A DNA stretch of 64,000 nucleotides from Unio delphinus (lineage: Eukaryota; Mollusca; Bivalvia; Unionida; Unionidae), in contig JAQISU010000098.1 of the NCBI GenBank assembly GCA_029339505.1, positions 2,334,001 to 2,398,000 on the forward strand, written 5' to 3'. Below the pieces are notes generated by a model. The model was given only the letters and a program-made list of their open reading frames with translations. It did not search any database and had not been told where the DNA came from. Both the position numbers and the translations under genes were made by a program. Positions 11,582-23,094 of this stretch are shown here, piece after piece (within the stretch, counting starts at the first letter, position 1; every line of letters begins with the position of its first letter).

Positions 11582-11700
11582 TCTATTTAGTCTGCTAGGA
11601 GTAATCTGTAGAACAAACAACAAAGACCCTGATCAGCCAGCACATTATACAATGGCACATAAGATTCTATGTTTGTTCCAGTTGGATTCCACTTGTAACA
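11582..11700 (+). repeat. Foldback MITE, 5'-truncated copy
   Basis: The linker 'gtctgctaggagtaatctgt' and 'agaacaaacaacaaagaccc' are followed by the A-hairpin arms 'accctgatcagccagcac' and 'ctatgtttgtt'. The copy ends with a decayed outer repeat ('tccacttgtaac'). The B hairpin is reduced to its final bases. Confidence 0.6.
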
Positions 11701-11885
11701 CAAAGCACTGTAATTAGTATTATTTATTCTAGTTATGGATGCGTGCTTTTATTCTACTAAGCTGATACTGAACAAATATTACAAGAATGGGGCAAATAAT
11801 ACAGTGGAATGTCAGTTATTCCAGCTTGTAGTTCAAGCCATTTTGAACAAGATGTCGTATTCTAAGGATTTAAATATCGTTCCCT

Positions 11886-12010
11886 GTTAATGGCTCAGTG
11901 GTTAGCATTTTCGACTTGCAACAAAATGGGCATATGTTCAAGTCTTACCACAGGATCAGCTTGAGTCAGCTACCTTGGTATGTCTCTAAATAATCTTTTT
12001 GTATTGTTGA
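11886..12010 (+). repeat. tRNA-derived SINE (family D type)
   Basis: The A box 'tggctcagtggttagca' and B box 'tgttcaagtcttacc' are separated by about 45 bp, as in a tRNA. A body containing 'agctaccttggta' follows, as in other family D copies at 23095, 37795 and 48368. The 3' end is lost in a (CA)-rich stretch near 12023. Confidence 0.6.
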
Positions 12011-12206
12011 GTACAGGTCCCATACACACACCCACACACCATGCCAACCCTATGTGTCAGTCTTTTCTGAGAGCTATAGGCTTGCAACTTCAACACTAAG
12101 TTGATGTAGAATAAATTGAGACAACAACTCTGGAGATTCCAGTTTTGACAAATTAGATTTTTATTTATCAATGTTTAGAAGTGCCATATCAAGACCAAAA
12201 AAAAGT

Positions 12207-12420
12207 TCACAGTCGAACATGCTTGTAAATTGAGTCAGACTGCAAACAACAACGATCCTGATTTGCTGTAGCATAATGTGATTGTAAATTAGGGTCTATC
12301 TGTTTCTTCTAGTAATTTCTTCTAACAAACTGCACATACCCAGATCTGCTGGCACATTATGTGATGGCAGATCTGCATCTGTGAAGTAGTTTGATTAATC
12401 TTATAGGAGTATATATGGTA
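12207..12420 (-). repeat. Foldback MITE, near full-length copy (A then B)
   Basis: The copy runs from an outer repeat ('cttgtaaattgagtca') through hairpin A ('gcaaacaacaacgatcctga' with its partner 'tagggtctatctg'). The linker is 'tcttctaacaaactgcac'. Hairpin B has arms 'acccagatctgctgg' and 'ggcagatctgcatctgtg' around the loop 'cacattatgtg'. It ends with 'cttataggagtatatatgg'. Confidence 0.7.
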
Positions 12421-13100
12421 AACATTACACATATTTTAAATTTAGCACCTTGAATTATGGACGTCCATCAATTTTCAATGGATAAAACTTAAAAATTCTT
12501 ATATATTTGGCAACTTAGTCAACATGTCTTATTTTATACCCTTGTCAACCAACACTACCAATAAAATGCAATCTAAATAATAATCTATATCCTGTACATG
12601 ACTGGAACTTCCTGTATTTATTTATGACACCATAGGTGTCTTTTGAACAGCCTCCTTCAAATGCATATATATATGTACATCACTCATAAATTATACACAA
12701 GTCTGCTTTCAAACATAAATAATTCCCATATTCAAACTCCACCCAAAAAAAAAAGAATTACAAAAGGAGAATCATATTTAACTTCGATTTTATGTATTTT
12801 ATAAAAGGACTGTTACCTATCCATTCAACAGGTGTCTTACATGCCCGCTTGTTTGTCATCACATGATATAATTTCACTCATGCTTTTTGTGTTAGCAGAC
12901 TAGATCTGTTCAATATATGCTGTCTTTGGTCTTATGCCTGGCAATATCTTTGTAAACTTTCTATAAAATTTCACATACATGTAGAATACTGTAAAACTGA
13001 AATGTGAGGTCTGAATATTTACTTCTACTTTAATAATTCCTTTGAATTTGTCAGTGTACAAGCACAGCCACAGCTTTTGAAAATAATAAATGACCAATAT
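12420..13100. other. No feature recognised
   Basis: This is AT-rich DNA between two foldback MITE copies. The frames present are chance ORFs, and I see no tandem array or SINE box. Confidence 0.4.
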
Positions 13101-13106
13101 GGAACT

Positions 13107-13310
13107 GTATATACTCACTTAAAGAGAAACCCAACTGCAGCAATACAGATCTACTGCTACAAAATGTGCTGGCAGATCTGGGTCTGTGTAGTCTGTTATG
13201 AGTACTCAGTAGAACAAACAACATACACCCTGATCTGCTGGCACAATATGCTACACTAGATTGGGAAATTTGTTGTTTGCAATGTGACTTATAGTGAATA
13301 TATATGACAG
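13107..13310 (+). repeat. Foldback MITE, near full-length copy (B then A)
   Basis: The outer repeat 'tatatactcacttaaag' is followed by B arms ('tacagatctactgc' and 'ggcagatctgggtctgtg'). The linker is 'gagtactcagtagaacaaac'. A arms are 'caccctgatctgctggca' and 'ctagattgggaaatttgttg'. The copy closes with 'gtgacttatagtgaatatat'. The structure is the same as in other copies, but arm A is decayed. Confidence 0.7.
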
Positions 13311-13351
13311 GATTTGCTTTATTACATCTGAATGAAACCACATTAAAACTG

Positions 13352-13500
13352 TAGCACTCAGTTGAACACGTTTATAAGTTAGGTCCCACCATAACCAACA
13401 GAGACCCTGGTCTGCAGTTGTGAAAAATCAGGGTTCTTTTATTCTACTGAATGCCCCAAAGAAACTACAAAAAAAAAAAAAAAAAACAGGTCTGCTGGTA
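13352..13500 (-). repeat. Foldback MITE, interrupted copy with A-run
   Basis: An 'A' half ('aaccaacagagaccctggtc', 'aatcagggttc', 'ttattctactgaatgcc') is followed by an A-run of about 18 bases (13469-13486) and then 'caggtctgctggtagata', the start of a B arm. The rest is replaced by a (CA)n stretch. Confidence 0.5.
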
Positions 13501-13502
13501 GA

Positions 13503-13533
13503 TAACACACACACACACACAAACACACACACT
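13503..13533. repeat. (CA)n microsatellite
   Basis: A run of CA dinucleotides with one interruption directly abuts the 74-bp tandem repeat that follows. Confidence 0.9.
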
Positions 13534-13740
13534 ACATATTCTGCCTTATTGCATAGCTTTGTGCCAGTCCCGAGAGTCGGCTCTAGATATGTGCATATCG
13601 TATAACTACATATTCCGCCTTATTGCATAGCTTTGTGCCGGTCCCAATTTGTTTTCAATGGATATCAATGTCGGACAATTGCATATCGTCTATATTATAT
13701 GCATATTTCGCATTATTGCATACATTTTTCAGGTCTGAAC
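13531..13740 (+). repeat. ~74-bp tandem repeat, about 2.5 copies
   Basis: 'actacatattctgccttatt' at 13531 recurs as 'actacatattccgccttatt' at 13605, with 'gcatagctttgtgcc.gtcc' following each. A third, more diverged copy ('gcatatttcgcattattgca') begins near 13700. 'gcatatcgt' marks the end of the units. Confidence 0.75.
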
Positions 13741-13883
13741 ATGCATTATTATGTGTTGTTTCCGATAACTGCATTGTTCAAAATTGTTCCTTTCAAAATG
13801 AAAAGAAATCAATTCCAAACATTGGCGGTCAAGGTTGATGAGGTCTGTTTATATCAACATCACAGCTATTAGATCTCCGTTGG

Positions 13884-13972
13884 TCACCAGGAGGCGCTAT
13901 AGTAGATAACCATAAATATTACCAAGATGGCATTAGCTCTCTGATTCTCTGTTGATCACCAGGAGGCGTGAT
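13884..13972 (+). promoter_or_regulatory. Two CTCF-like motifs in the same orientation
   Basis: 'TCACCAGGAGGCGCTAT' at 13884-13900 fits the core of the bilaterian CTCF site (CC-A-C/G-C/T-AG-G/A-G/T-GGC-G/A-C). A second copy, 'TCACCAGGAGGCGTGAT', lies 72 bp downstream at 13956-13972. Flanking sequence is also duplicated ('agtaga.aaccata' after each). The match is by eye only. It could simply be a repeat-derived motif, and occupancy is unknown. Confidence 0.3.
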
Positions 13973-14393
13973 AGTAGACAACCATAATACTTAACCAAGC
14001 ATGGTCGATGGCTTTAACACTCTTTAGCTTTAACACAAACTCGCATTGCCCTCATTAAGAATCAAATTCAGTCTGGTCATTAAATTCGATAGCTTAAGAC
14101 TGGAGCACTGACCACAAGTCTTCTCCTCGATCTACTGACAAAACTGACCTCCATACGATACCAGAGCAAATCGCGTCACATTTAAATGAACTAGGCCAAA
14201 TGGGGGTTGTTTCGGAGAAATAATGGGTATTAGTATGCATGCTGCACCAGATACATGCCATAACATGAACGCCGGTTTAGTACATACGCCGCCTAATTGC
14301 GTATCATAGCATTGGTCCCGAGGCCATGCATATAAGCTGAGCCGACTGTACAATGGTTCCACCCAATTGCTCATACATAATGTTTCAACGTAA
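13973..14393. other. CpG-retaining low-copy stretch
   Basis: No known family is recognised. CpG dinucleotides are noticeably denser here than in flanking DNA. The minus strand is open over most of it (14132 to about 14400), but no motif identifies a protein and the frame runs into the adjoining minisatellite. It could be a young insertion or an unmethylated segment. Confidence 0.4.
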
Positions 14394-14992
14394 TGATGTC
14401 TGTATGTATAGAAGTAACAAGGTATTATGTATGTCTGTATGTATAGATGTAACAAGGTAATTTGTATGTCTGTATGTATAGATGTAACAAGGTATTATGT
14501 ATGTCTGTATGTATAGATGTAACAAGGTATTGTGTATGTCTGTATGTATAGAAGTAACAAGGTATTGTGTATGTCTGTATGTATAGAAGTAACAAGGTAT
14601 TGTGTATGTCTGCATGTATAGAAGTAGCAAGGTATTATATATGTCTGCATGTATAGAAGTAACAAGGTATTATGTATGTCTGCATGTATAGAAGTAACAA
14701 GGTATTATGTATGTCTGTATGTATAGATGTAACAAGGTATTATGTATGTCTGTATGTATAGATGTAACAAGGTATTATATATGTCTGTATGTATAGAAGT
14801 AGCAAGGTATTATATATGTCTGCATGTATAGAAGTAACAAGGTATTATATATGTCTGCATGTATAGAAGTAACAAGGTATTATGTATGTCTGTATGTATA
14901 GATGTAACAAGGTATTATGTATGTCTGTATATATAGATGTAACAAGGTATTATATATGTCTGCATGTATAGAAGTAACAAGGTATTATGTAT
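14394..14992. repeat. 35-bp minisatellite, ~17 units, with 5-unit higher-order period
   Basis: The unit contains 'tgtctgtatgtatagatgta' followed by 'acaaggtattatgta' and repeats every 35 bp. Variants fall in order. Units with 'gaagtagc' start at 14621 and 14796, exactly 175 bp apart. Each is followed by two 'tgcatg..gaagtaac' units and then two 'gatgtaac' units. That gives a 5 x 35-bp higher-order repeat. Because 35 is not a multiple of 3 and the unit lacks stops on the minus strand, long spurious minus ORFs appear here. Confidence 0.95.
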
Positions 14993-14999
14993 ACGATTT

Positions 15000-15345
15000 G
15001 ATGGCACGTCACCAGTCTTGGCTGACAGTGAAAAAAGCAAACGAAAGGTAGCAAAAATGGTTACTGTATAAGAAAACCCCTGCCAAAATACCTCAGAAAG
15101 CAAAATCCTGCCAAAATCAGTTGTAAATATACTGCATGGGATGAAATTTATAGGTAAAGCTGTTGCAACCCTATCAAAGTAGGCTGACAAAAAAAGGCAA
15201 ATTAGCATTGGGCTAATGGAAAATTGCTAAGAAGTCGATGTAAATTAAGATGTATTCAGAAATAGTCCCCAAAATGTGCGTCCTACTTGCATTTTATGTG
15301 AAAACAGCAAAAACCTCCAGGGGTTAATATGTTAAGGTAACATCT
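15000..15345 (+). repeat. Possible dispersed repeat ending 'ggggttaatatgttaa'
   Basis: The 3' end 'ccaggggttaatatgttaa' resembles the end of the repeat at 32030-32330 ('ccaggggttaatgagttaa'). The rest is not clearly alignable by eye, so membership is tentative. Confidence 0.25.
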
Positions 15346-15744
15346 GCAGTCCTCAGCTGGTTTTGGCTGAAGGATCAGACCTTTATTCTTTGATAAATGC
15401 TACACAAATTTCATAGATTTTTTTTTTTTTATCTCACCATTAATTTTGGACCTTAAATGTTAGAAATGCATATTATGCAATCTGGATGTGTTACTTATAT
15501 CATGGTATACTTGATAAGGCCCACAATTATAAATAGGTGTTTCCAGTCAGCCAACTGTTTTTCATTACTGACCATAGCACTTGTTTACTCCATAGTAAAA
15601 CTGTTTTTGAAAAGAAAAAAAAAAATCCCCAAAATTGATTTGTGCATCGTTTAACTGAGCAGATTTAGCCCAGTATGTGAAGTGCTTGGTACATTATATG
15701 TATATACTAATCATTAATAATACACGTTTTTTTTTTAAAATCAA

Positions 15745-15905
15745 TTGCAAACAACACAGACCCAGATCTGACATCACATAATGTGGTGCAGTTTGTTAGG
15801 AGCATTCAATATAACATATAATACCGACCTTGCTCTACCAGCTATGGCATATTGAAATCTTTGTTGTTTGTAGTTTGACTGGACTTATAAGCACATATAT
15901 TCAGT
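15745..15905 (+). repeat. Foldback MITE (B then A), B hairpin shortened
   Basis: 'aacacagacccagatctgac' begins arm B and its partner is largely deleted. 'gtgcagtttgttaggagcat' is the linker. The A arm remains as 'ccgaccttgctctaccagc' with partner 'aaatctttgttgtttgtag'. The copy closes with 'ggacttataagcacatat'. Confidence 0.65.
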
Positions 15906-17660
15906 ACATGTTAAGCAGTGATTCATAATACTAATACATTTTTATTACCCTAATCCTTTTAGCAAGCTCCACCTGTTAGTAAAGGTTGGTTGTCCCTTCT
16001 ATGTAAACTTTTGAAACCTGCAAGATCAGCATTTTGTTTTCTTTAGCGCTATTAAAATGAAAACAAGCTCAAGACAGGCACTCAAAAATGTGGGTCAAGA
16101 TGTGTCTGGAGTAAGGTTTGAATACACAAAAGGTAAATAACCACTGACAAAATCAAAACAAAGTGTACTTTGAGATTGATTGTTTCCAAAGGAATGACAC
16201 TGATACACTCTACTAGTATATCATGGTCTCAACCAAGGCTCCAATGATGCAGTTTTTTTTCTTCAAGATACTGTGTGGTATTGGTACATTATGATAAAAT
16301 TACAGAACTTTAAATCTGGGATTATAGAAATCAAGCTGGGTAATGATAATGCCTTAATTTAAAGTTTGTTAGGTATGGGTTTTTGGTCAAAATGTTAAAG
16401 GTATTCATGTTTCACATTTCTGCACGTCTGAGAATCAAAGTGCAGCACCTTCCCAAAAAAAAAATCAATTTTTTAAAATTCCTTTTACTTTAACATTTAA
16501 AAGAAAGCTGATTTAACTGTAGTTTAATTAAATTATTTTTTTTAAAAATATGTTACTGGAGTCTTCCAGATCACAAAGTGATAACATACAGTAGTAAAAT
16601 GCAGGATTGCAACTGCTATTAAAGTTCTATAAATCTAATAAAATCGGGAATTTGAACAGTGTGAGAAGTCTCATTCAATTAAGTAATAAAATGTGTACAT
16701 AGAATATATAACCAATCAATTTTGGATACCTAACTTCATTGAACACATTCAGCTCAAAAATGAGTTATGAATATAGTTTTCAACATTTGAGTGCCATAAG
16801 TCTATATCTACGGTACATAAAGATCAAGAAGCCAACCAATTACTAATTGTGACCTAATAGTCCAGCAAGGATCATGCAAGGAAAAAAGTCCCAAAATTCC
16901 AATTTGCTCCTTTTTATTGATGTCTTATTTGGTTCTTACATGAAATTTAAGTTTCCCAAGAATGATTTTTAGATGTTGGGGCTAATGGGGCAAGGTAATT
17001 ATCATCCACTGATCAGTATTCAGCAAAATGTAATATAAGGGGTCATAACTCCCAAACAGTCAAACATTATTCTTAACATCCCTATCCTTCATATAATCAA
17101 TGGGAAACATACTCAACATCATATGGCACAGAAGGGTTTCATCATATTTTATACACAAGCCATTACAGATCAAGTGTCAGACAAAAGGAAATACATAAAA
17201 CTTAGAGAGACACCACCCTTGTACTAGATTACCCAGTGGTCTCATTTATTATGAGTGTGTTATATTCTTGGATTGTCGAATCTGATATTGCACTACACAA
17301 AAACATATCGATAGCATACTGGGAAAAGATCTGTTGACAATGCAAGGGTAATACCTGACATTTCCTTGCACAGATACTTAAACAACTTCATTTAAAAAAC
17401 AAGACTGTGAAAGTTGACAGGTAATATTTACAATTTCACACTAAAGAATATATTGCCTGGTGATTTCAAGGTACATATTACTGTACCTGAAAAATTACTT
17501 TATAAATTACTATTACATATGTTGACCTATTGATCTGACAAATCCTACAGTACTAAGTATATCCTAAAGCTATTATCCTGTGTTTTTGAGTTCACGTGAA
17601 TTTTTAAAGTTTCACAATTCTTCACCCAAGACCTTGCCTTCATTCCTATTCTTCAGAAAA
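15906..17660. other. No gene seen; diverged old repeat near 17040
   Basis: AT-rich DNA. 'ggggtcataactcccaaaca' at 17040 and the following line resemble a very common, highly diverged class of bivalve-type repeats, judged on wording alone. No firm boundaries can be set and no coding motif is visible. Confidence 0.3.
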
Positions 17661-17662
17661 TT

Positions 17663-17952
17663 AGTCTCATCATTTCATGCAATAAACCATCACATCAAGA
17701 TTTCTATACAAGTCTCATCCCATTATGTAAAAAAGTCCAAGTATTCTAAATTATTCTCATCCCTTTAAGAAATAAAGCCCATGTATTCTAAATTAGTCTC
17801 ATCCCCTCATGCAATAAAGCCCATGTATTCTAAATTAGTCTCATACCCTCATGCAATAAAGTCCAAGTAGTCTAAATAAGTCCCATCCTTTCATGCAATA
17901 AAGTCCAAGTAGTCTAAATAAGTCTCATCCTCTCATGCAATAAAGCCCATAT
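17663..17952 (+). repeat. 42-bp tandem repeat, ~6-7 units
   Basis: The unit contains 'tctcatcccctcatgcaata' and 'aagcccatgtattctaaatt'. The 'tctcat' anchors fall at 17713, 17755, 17797, 17839, 17881 and 17923, so the period is a strict 42 bp. The leading unit (17665) is longer and more diverged. The two 3' units share 'gtccaagtagtctaaataag' variants. Confidence 0.9.
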
Positions 17953-17959
17953 ACAGTTT

Positions 17960-18870
17960 ATGAAGCTTGAAAATTAATGAATAATCATTTCCTATAATCT
18001 ATATGCATTAATTATCTTTCAGAAAATTCATCTATGTTCTAACTGAAGCTCATGCAATTACATGTACTGATATTCTCATTGTGAAGGACTGTTATCTAAT
18101 TCCATGGAAATGGCTTTTTTTCTTCAACACTTGGTGCAAACATCAAAGTTTAATTGAAGGAATATAAAAGTATCCCTCCCCCCATTATAATGATATATAT
18201 GGTGGCCATGGAATCAAAGGCTTTACAGATAAATCACTGTAATGTGAAGAACACTATACACCTGTACCAACTTGCATACAATGGATTCCATAAACAAAGA
18301 CTGTGGTATTTCGGACAAATTAAGGGATGGACAAGAGACATTGACAGAGACAAGAGAATGCGTGTTTGTGTCCATGTGTGTGTATGGTTAAATGTTTGAA
18401 TACTTATTTTATAACTGGGTGGGAATAACTGTTAAAATACCTTTTATCTAAAAAAAGTTTTTAGCTTTTCTGTTTAAATTACCTTCATTTTCAAGACAAC
18501 CAATCTTTGAAGATTGTAAATAAATACACCTATACGTTTTAATACACAATAACATTTGTAAAGGCAAGAAAAATTGTGTTTTAGATCACTGCTTTATTTC
18601 ATATGAATTAGAAAACAACCTAGTGTTATTGTAGATTCAGAACAGAACAGATTCTTTTTATCCTTAAAAAATATGGCTATTTATTTCAAGAAACAAATGT
18701 CAAAACCTTATTCTTTTATTGTTCTATCAATAAAGACTGCAATTTCATTGGTAGTAGTTAAAAAAAAAACATTTCTGCTCATCCTCCAGCAAACCTTGGG
18801 ATGCCAATTCAGGAAATGTAAGCTCCCTTAAAATCTTTGCATGTGGCTTTTCCATATGTAACCCAACCAT
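17960..18870. other. No feature recognised
   Basis: AT-rich DNA with small homopolymer runs. I find no SINE boxes, inverted repeats or plausible coding stretches. Confidence 0.4.
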
Positions 18871-18873
18871 ATA

Positions 18874-19052
18874 TAATTCACTGAACAGTTCTACTTCAAA
18901 CTGTACTGACCCAGATATGCCATTGCAATTTGTTTGGCGTAATCAGTAAAACAAACAACACTGACCCCGATCTGCAGGCACAATATCCTACAGCAGATCA
19001 GGATCTTTGTTGTTTGCAGTTTGACTCATCTTACAAGTGAGTATAAACGGTA
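18874..19052 (+). repeat. Foldback MITE (B then A)
   Basis: Arm B 'actgacccagatatgcc' has lost its partner. The linker is 'ggcgtaatcagtaaaacaaa'. Hairpin A is well kept: 'gaccccgatctgcagg' pairs with 'cagcagatcaggatcttt'. The outer repeat 'cttacaagtgagtataaa' closes the copy. Confidence 0.7.
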
Positions 19053-19461
19053 CATGAAATTTCACTTTACATTTAATCATATCTGGCGATGTTGTGCATG
19101 GACCACTGATTAATGATGCATACTTTAACAATGTTGTATACATAATATTTAAAACAGTGTTTGAATGGTCAATCAAATAAGTTTTCTCCACACAACCATG
19201 GTAGATCATCTGCTAGTAACATTTTATTACCTTTAAACTTTTTTCTAAATTTTATCCCCTTTGCTCAATTTTATATAAAAGATGTAATAAACATTTTAAT
19301 ACAAAAAAGGTCAAATATTAATTGATTATAACACTGATGGAATCACTTCAAAACTAATTAGGTTTATACGGACATGCTTGCTGGGATCACTTTCATGGCT
19401 GGCTGACACTTCAAGTTTAAATACTAGAAGGTATATCACATTTGTTTGTTGTTGGTTTGAT

Positions 19462-19768
19462 TTAGATTTTTAACGTAGCTTTAACAATTTTTCAGTCATA
19501 TCGCTACGATGTCTGCAGTGAGGCAGTTTATAGTGATGTCGAGCACTGGGGCATCATGCCACACACATGTTGCATGATGTCCCACCCAGTCACATTATCC
19601 TGACACCAGGCCGACCAGTCCTAACATTAACCTCTTATTGCTGAGCGCCAAGCGAGGCAGCTGTTAGTACCATTTTTGTAAGTCTTTGGTATGACTCAGC
19701 CAGGGATTAAATCCAAGACCCCCCGCTTCCGCATTGGACACTCTAACCACTAGTCCACCGGGAGCGGT
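19462..19768 (-). repeat. SINE family C, near full-length copy
   Basis: On the minus strand a tRNA-like head carries an A box near 19750 ('gactagtggttagagtgtcc') and a B box from 'ggatttaatccctgg'. A body follows with 'tcataccaaagactta', 'gtcaggataatgtgactggg' and 'catgatgccccagtgctcga'. The tail is 'tgactgaaaaattgttaaag'. The 3' end resembles that of family A ('ctgaaaaa..gttaaa'), suggesting a shared LINE-derived tail. Confidence 0.8.
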
Positions 19769-20734
19769 CATATCACTTTTATGATAATGACACTGAAACT
19801 GAATTAAATTTAAAACTGAAACAATGATTTCATAGACAAGATTTATTTAATGCATATTTATCTTTTCACGTGTTTTCATCAGTAGGCATTTTCATTATTT
19901 GTCACATATTATTTACCATGTACTGAGAGAATTTAACAGTCTATGACTTCTTATTAAAATTTAAATCTTCTGTGATGTTCATGTCAAATTTTTAGGGCAC
20001 TAGGGCACCATTTTGGATGAAAAAATTAGCATTGTACCATGAATTCTCATTTATCAACCACATGCTGATATGATAATCCAAACTTGAAAAATGGAAGTGG
20101 AAAAAAGAAAAGAAAAAAAAAACTTTCTGACATTGCCTGCAAGTTAAATATCAAACTTAAATCCATTGCATATAATATGGACCAAGACAGTAAAATTTAA
20201 CATCATATGACATAAAAATGACAAAGACACTCAATATGGTAAAGGTGGGGGCTATAAAATAAATTTAATTCAAGTAGGGAATGAGTCATAGCTGGTTTTT
20301 TCACCCCCTCATGTTAATTATATTCCATCACTGTCACCATCTTTATCCATCAGTGGATAAGCTTATACACAATCTGGGTCACACACTTTTAAAATGTGCA
20401 AATGTCCTATGATGTAAACACTGATTCATTCACAATTTTTGACACAACTGTATTTATCTACATAAACATCTACACCAATATGTATTATAACTTTTAAAAA
20501 TGTTTATTAAAATGTTTCAATGTATGAGCCAGTTTGTATCATGCAACCTGAAAGTGTTTATTATGTTTTTGTGTGGTTTTTTTTGTTGTTTATACCGCTA
20601 TATATTTCACATATGGCAACATTGTTTAGTGCATCTTGCAAATCTTCCATTAGGGTGTGGGGGATATAGATCAGTTCATAAAAAAATTGTAGCAAATAAA
20701 CAATGCTTGATGAGATATATTGTATCATAAAATA
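19769..20734. other. No gene seen
   Basis: AT-rich DNA with A-runs near 20110 and T-runs near 20580. The frames present are chance ORFs. Confidence 0.4.
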
Positions 20735-20755
20735 TATGTGTGTGTGTGTGTGTGT

Positions 20756-20786
<31 letters not shown>

Positions 20787-20789
20787 CGT
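20735..20789. repeat. (TG)n microsatellite
   Basis: About 55 bp of TG dinucleotides, broken once by TATG. Confidence 0.95.
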
Positions 20790-20989
20790 GATGATTAATT
20801 ATTTGCAATAAAAAGTAGCATCACTTTTAGCCAATTCTTAACTAAGAATTATTTGCAAGAACTTAAAGAAGATACTGTAAATTTCTTTATACAAAATTTT
20901 AAAGGTCAATAAGAAATGGATAAATTTCCTAAGGCTGCCCCCACCCAAATAATGCAATTCCAGGACAAAGTTTCAAGTCAAAAGCTGGG

Positions 20990-21760
20990 GCAACAACTCG
21001 GTAAAATTGTCAGAAAATTGGTCAGTTTATCTAGGTCTTCCTAATATAAAGATTCATGTCAGATTTGGTTTCAGTGCATGAAGCTCCTGAACTCAGCAGA
21101 AATGGAATTTAGTATGAAAATGAACGGCAAAGTAATGTCAGTCAGGGTTGTTAACTGTTAAATGTTTCTGAAAAATTTTGAAAATCAAATTTCACCGTAA
21201 CCTTCCTAATGCAAAGCATCATGCAAACATCCAAGTCACTCAAAAACCATTCCACCATTAAATTTAGTTGGAAAATAGTGAAAACTGAACTTTATCTGAA
21301 CTTATTAATGTTTAACTAATACTAAATTTGACTTTAACACACAAAGATCATTCAAAAGTTAGTGAACATGAGTGCAATTGGGAAACAGCAGAGCAAGGAA
21401 CCATATTTCAGTAAACTTCTGTTAGAAATTGGTGAAAATCAAACCTACCATATATCCTCACTTATAGATTGAGTCCAATCGCTAACGGAGTCTTTCTAAT
21501 GTAGAGACTTGTATGAAATTTGGGTTGAACCCATTAAGTCTTTTTAAAGTTGCAGAGTAAAAACAGAATAATGATGCAGTAAATATTGTTTTAATCTGTT
21601 ATAAAATGGTAAAACTCAGTGTGATTCTTCATACCAAATTAAGTTTCAATCCATCAAATCCTTTCAAATTTTTTCGAGTGGAAATAAGACTGTGCCTCAG
21701 ATGCAAGTCATCACAAAGTTTAGTAGTGTGGTACAGAACTTAAAGTAGCTTGTGGAAAAA
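20990..21760 (+). repeat. Diverged tandem-like repeats of unknown family
   Basis: Similar phrases recur every 110-130 bp: 'ttcctaatataaagattcatgtc', 'ttcctaatgcaaagcatcatgc', 'tctaatgtagagacttgtatg' and 'attcttcatacc', with 'aatttgggttgaacccatt' or 'agtttcaatccatcaaatcc' nearby. This looks like an old decayed tandem repeat. A similar phrase ('tcaatccattaagtcctttt') occurs at 63715. Unit boundaries are uncertain. A foldback-MITE-like end ('accatatatcctcacttata') lies at about 21450. Confidence 0.4.
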
Positions 21761-21904
21761 CATTTCCTTCTTTGTCCTTGATCTTCTGACACCGAAATGA
21801 AAAAGTGCATTGTCTAGAATCAAAGTGCAGTAAAAGCAGCTAATAAGGAATGCTATAATTTAGAAATCATATTTATTTTTAGAGTCACCGTTACCATGAC
21901 CACT

Positions 21905-22130
21905 CATCTATTGACACCCAGACCAATAGATGTCTTTTTTACCTCAGCAAACCATTTACAGCTTGTTCATGGCATTTGGTAAGGTACTGTGTGGAAACAA
22001 GTTTTCTTTCTTTCAGACCATGACCTTGACTTTTGGTCTCATGAACCAGAAATCAATAGGTTTCTTCTACAACCCTATTCATGTTACTTTCAGAGTTTGC
22101 AAATTAACTTGGTAGATAGTGAAGGACTCA
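21905..22130 (+). repeat. Diverged 'gaccttgac' repeat, segment 1
   Basis: 'ctttctttcagaccatgacc' 'ttgacttttggtctcatgaa' 'ccagaaatcaataggtttct' has the same word order as 22500-22800 and 33585-33900. It is an old dispersed repeat, usually arranged as ~130-bp units. The small ORFs in it are not coding. Confidence 0.5.
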
Positions 22131-22494
22131 AGTTTTGTGTGGAAATGAAATTAGGAATCAATGGATATACATATAGACAGCTGGATGGAAAACATACCAC
22201 GCGATGTTCAGCATTATGACATGCATAACAAAAATTACAAGACTGTTTACTTTAAAAAAATTATATAAAGAAGTTTTATGGCATCTACCAAATTTAAAGT
22301 GTGAATTTTAATGGCAATCGTTTGCTTGATGAATGCAAATATTGATTAATGACACATTTTCATTGCAGTAAATACTTTATTTATTTGAAGTGTCAAAGAA
22401 CTTTCCATATTGTTAATTTGAAGCAATGTATAACAAGAAATGTGAACTACACATACATAATACATGCATGTTTAATAGTCCTTTATGTTGATAA

Positions 22495-22810
22495 CTGAAA
22501 TTTATGCAGAAAACATCTTTCATATTTCAGTAAGAGACCCTGACCTCTGACCCAAAAATCCATAAGCTCCTTCCTAACTCTAATCATCCACAGAGTCTGG
22601 TTAAGTGTGATGAGAACCAATCTTTCTATGCAGAAGCCATTTTTCTTCTGACTGTCAGAGAACAAGGACTTTGATCTTTTGACCCCAAAATCAAGAAACT
22701 TCTTCCTTATCCCATGTGCCAACCATTCATAAAGTTTGGTACATGTAGATGGTGGACAGCTCATTGTGCAGAACATTTTTTGACAACATACAAACTGACA
22801 ACATCCAAAC
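22495..22810 (+). repeat. Diverged 'gaccttgac' repeat, segment 2 (two units)
   Basis: The first unit has 'agagaccctgacctctgacc' then 'ccataagctccttcctaac'. The second has 'ggactttgatcttttgaccc' 'caaaatcaagaaacttcttc' then 'ataaagtttggtac'. The units are about 130 bp apart. The 118-codon minus ORF over this interval is a by-product. Confidence 0.5.
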
Positions 22811-23094
22811 ATAATAATGCTGTGCCATCTGGTTGGCACTTAATTTTGAAAGGTGATAAAGAACGAGGTTGAGTGAATCAGAAGATTGTTTCAAACATAG
22901 GTGTTTTGTTGCATGAAACAAGATTACAAAACAATTCCTAAATTCATATTAAAAAGGTTCTTGCGACATGTACTTAAAATTGAAACCTGTCTATAATGGA
23001 CAATACAAGGGGCCATAAAAGGTTTTACAGCTTGCTGATACTCTAGTCAGAAAAGTTGTATGCCCTTGGATTGTATGAGATGATTAACAACCAA

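Noticed and set aside
14132..15208. Minus ORFs with repeated 'YIQTYIIPCY'-like peptides
   Set aside because: By-product of a 35-bp minisatellite whose minus strand lacks stops. The frame rotates every unit.
22483..22839. 118-codon minus ORF
   Set aside because: Lies in the diverged 'gaccttgac' repeat. Similar pseudo-peptides arise from its other copies.
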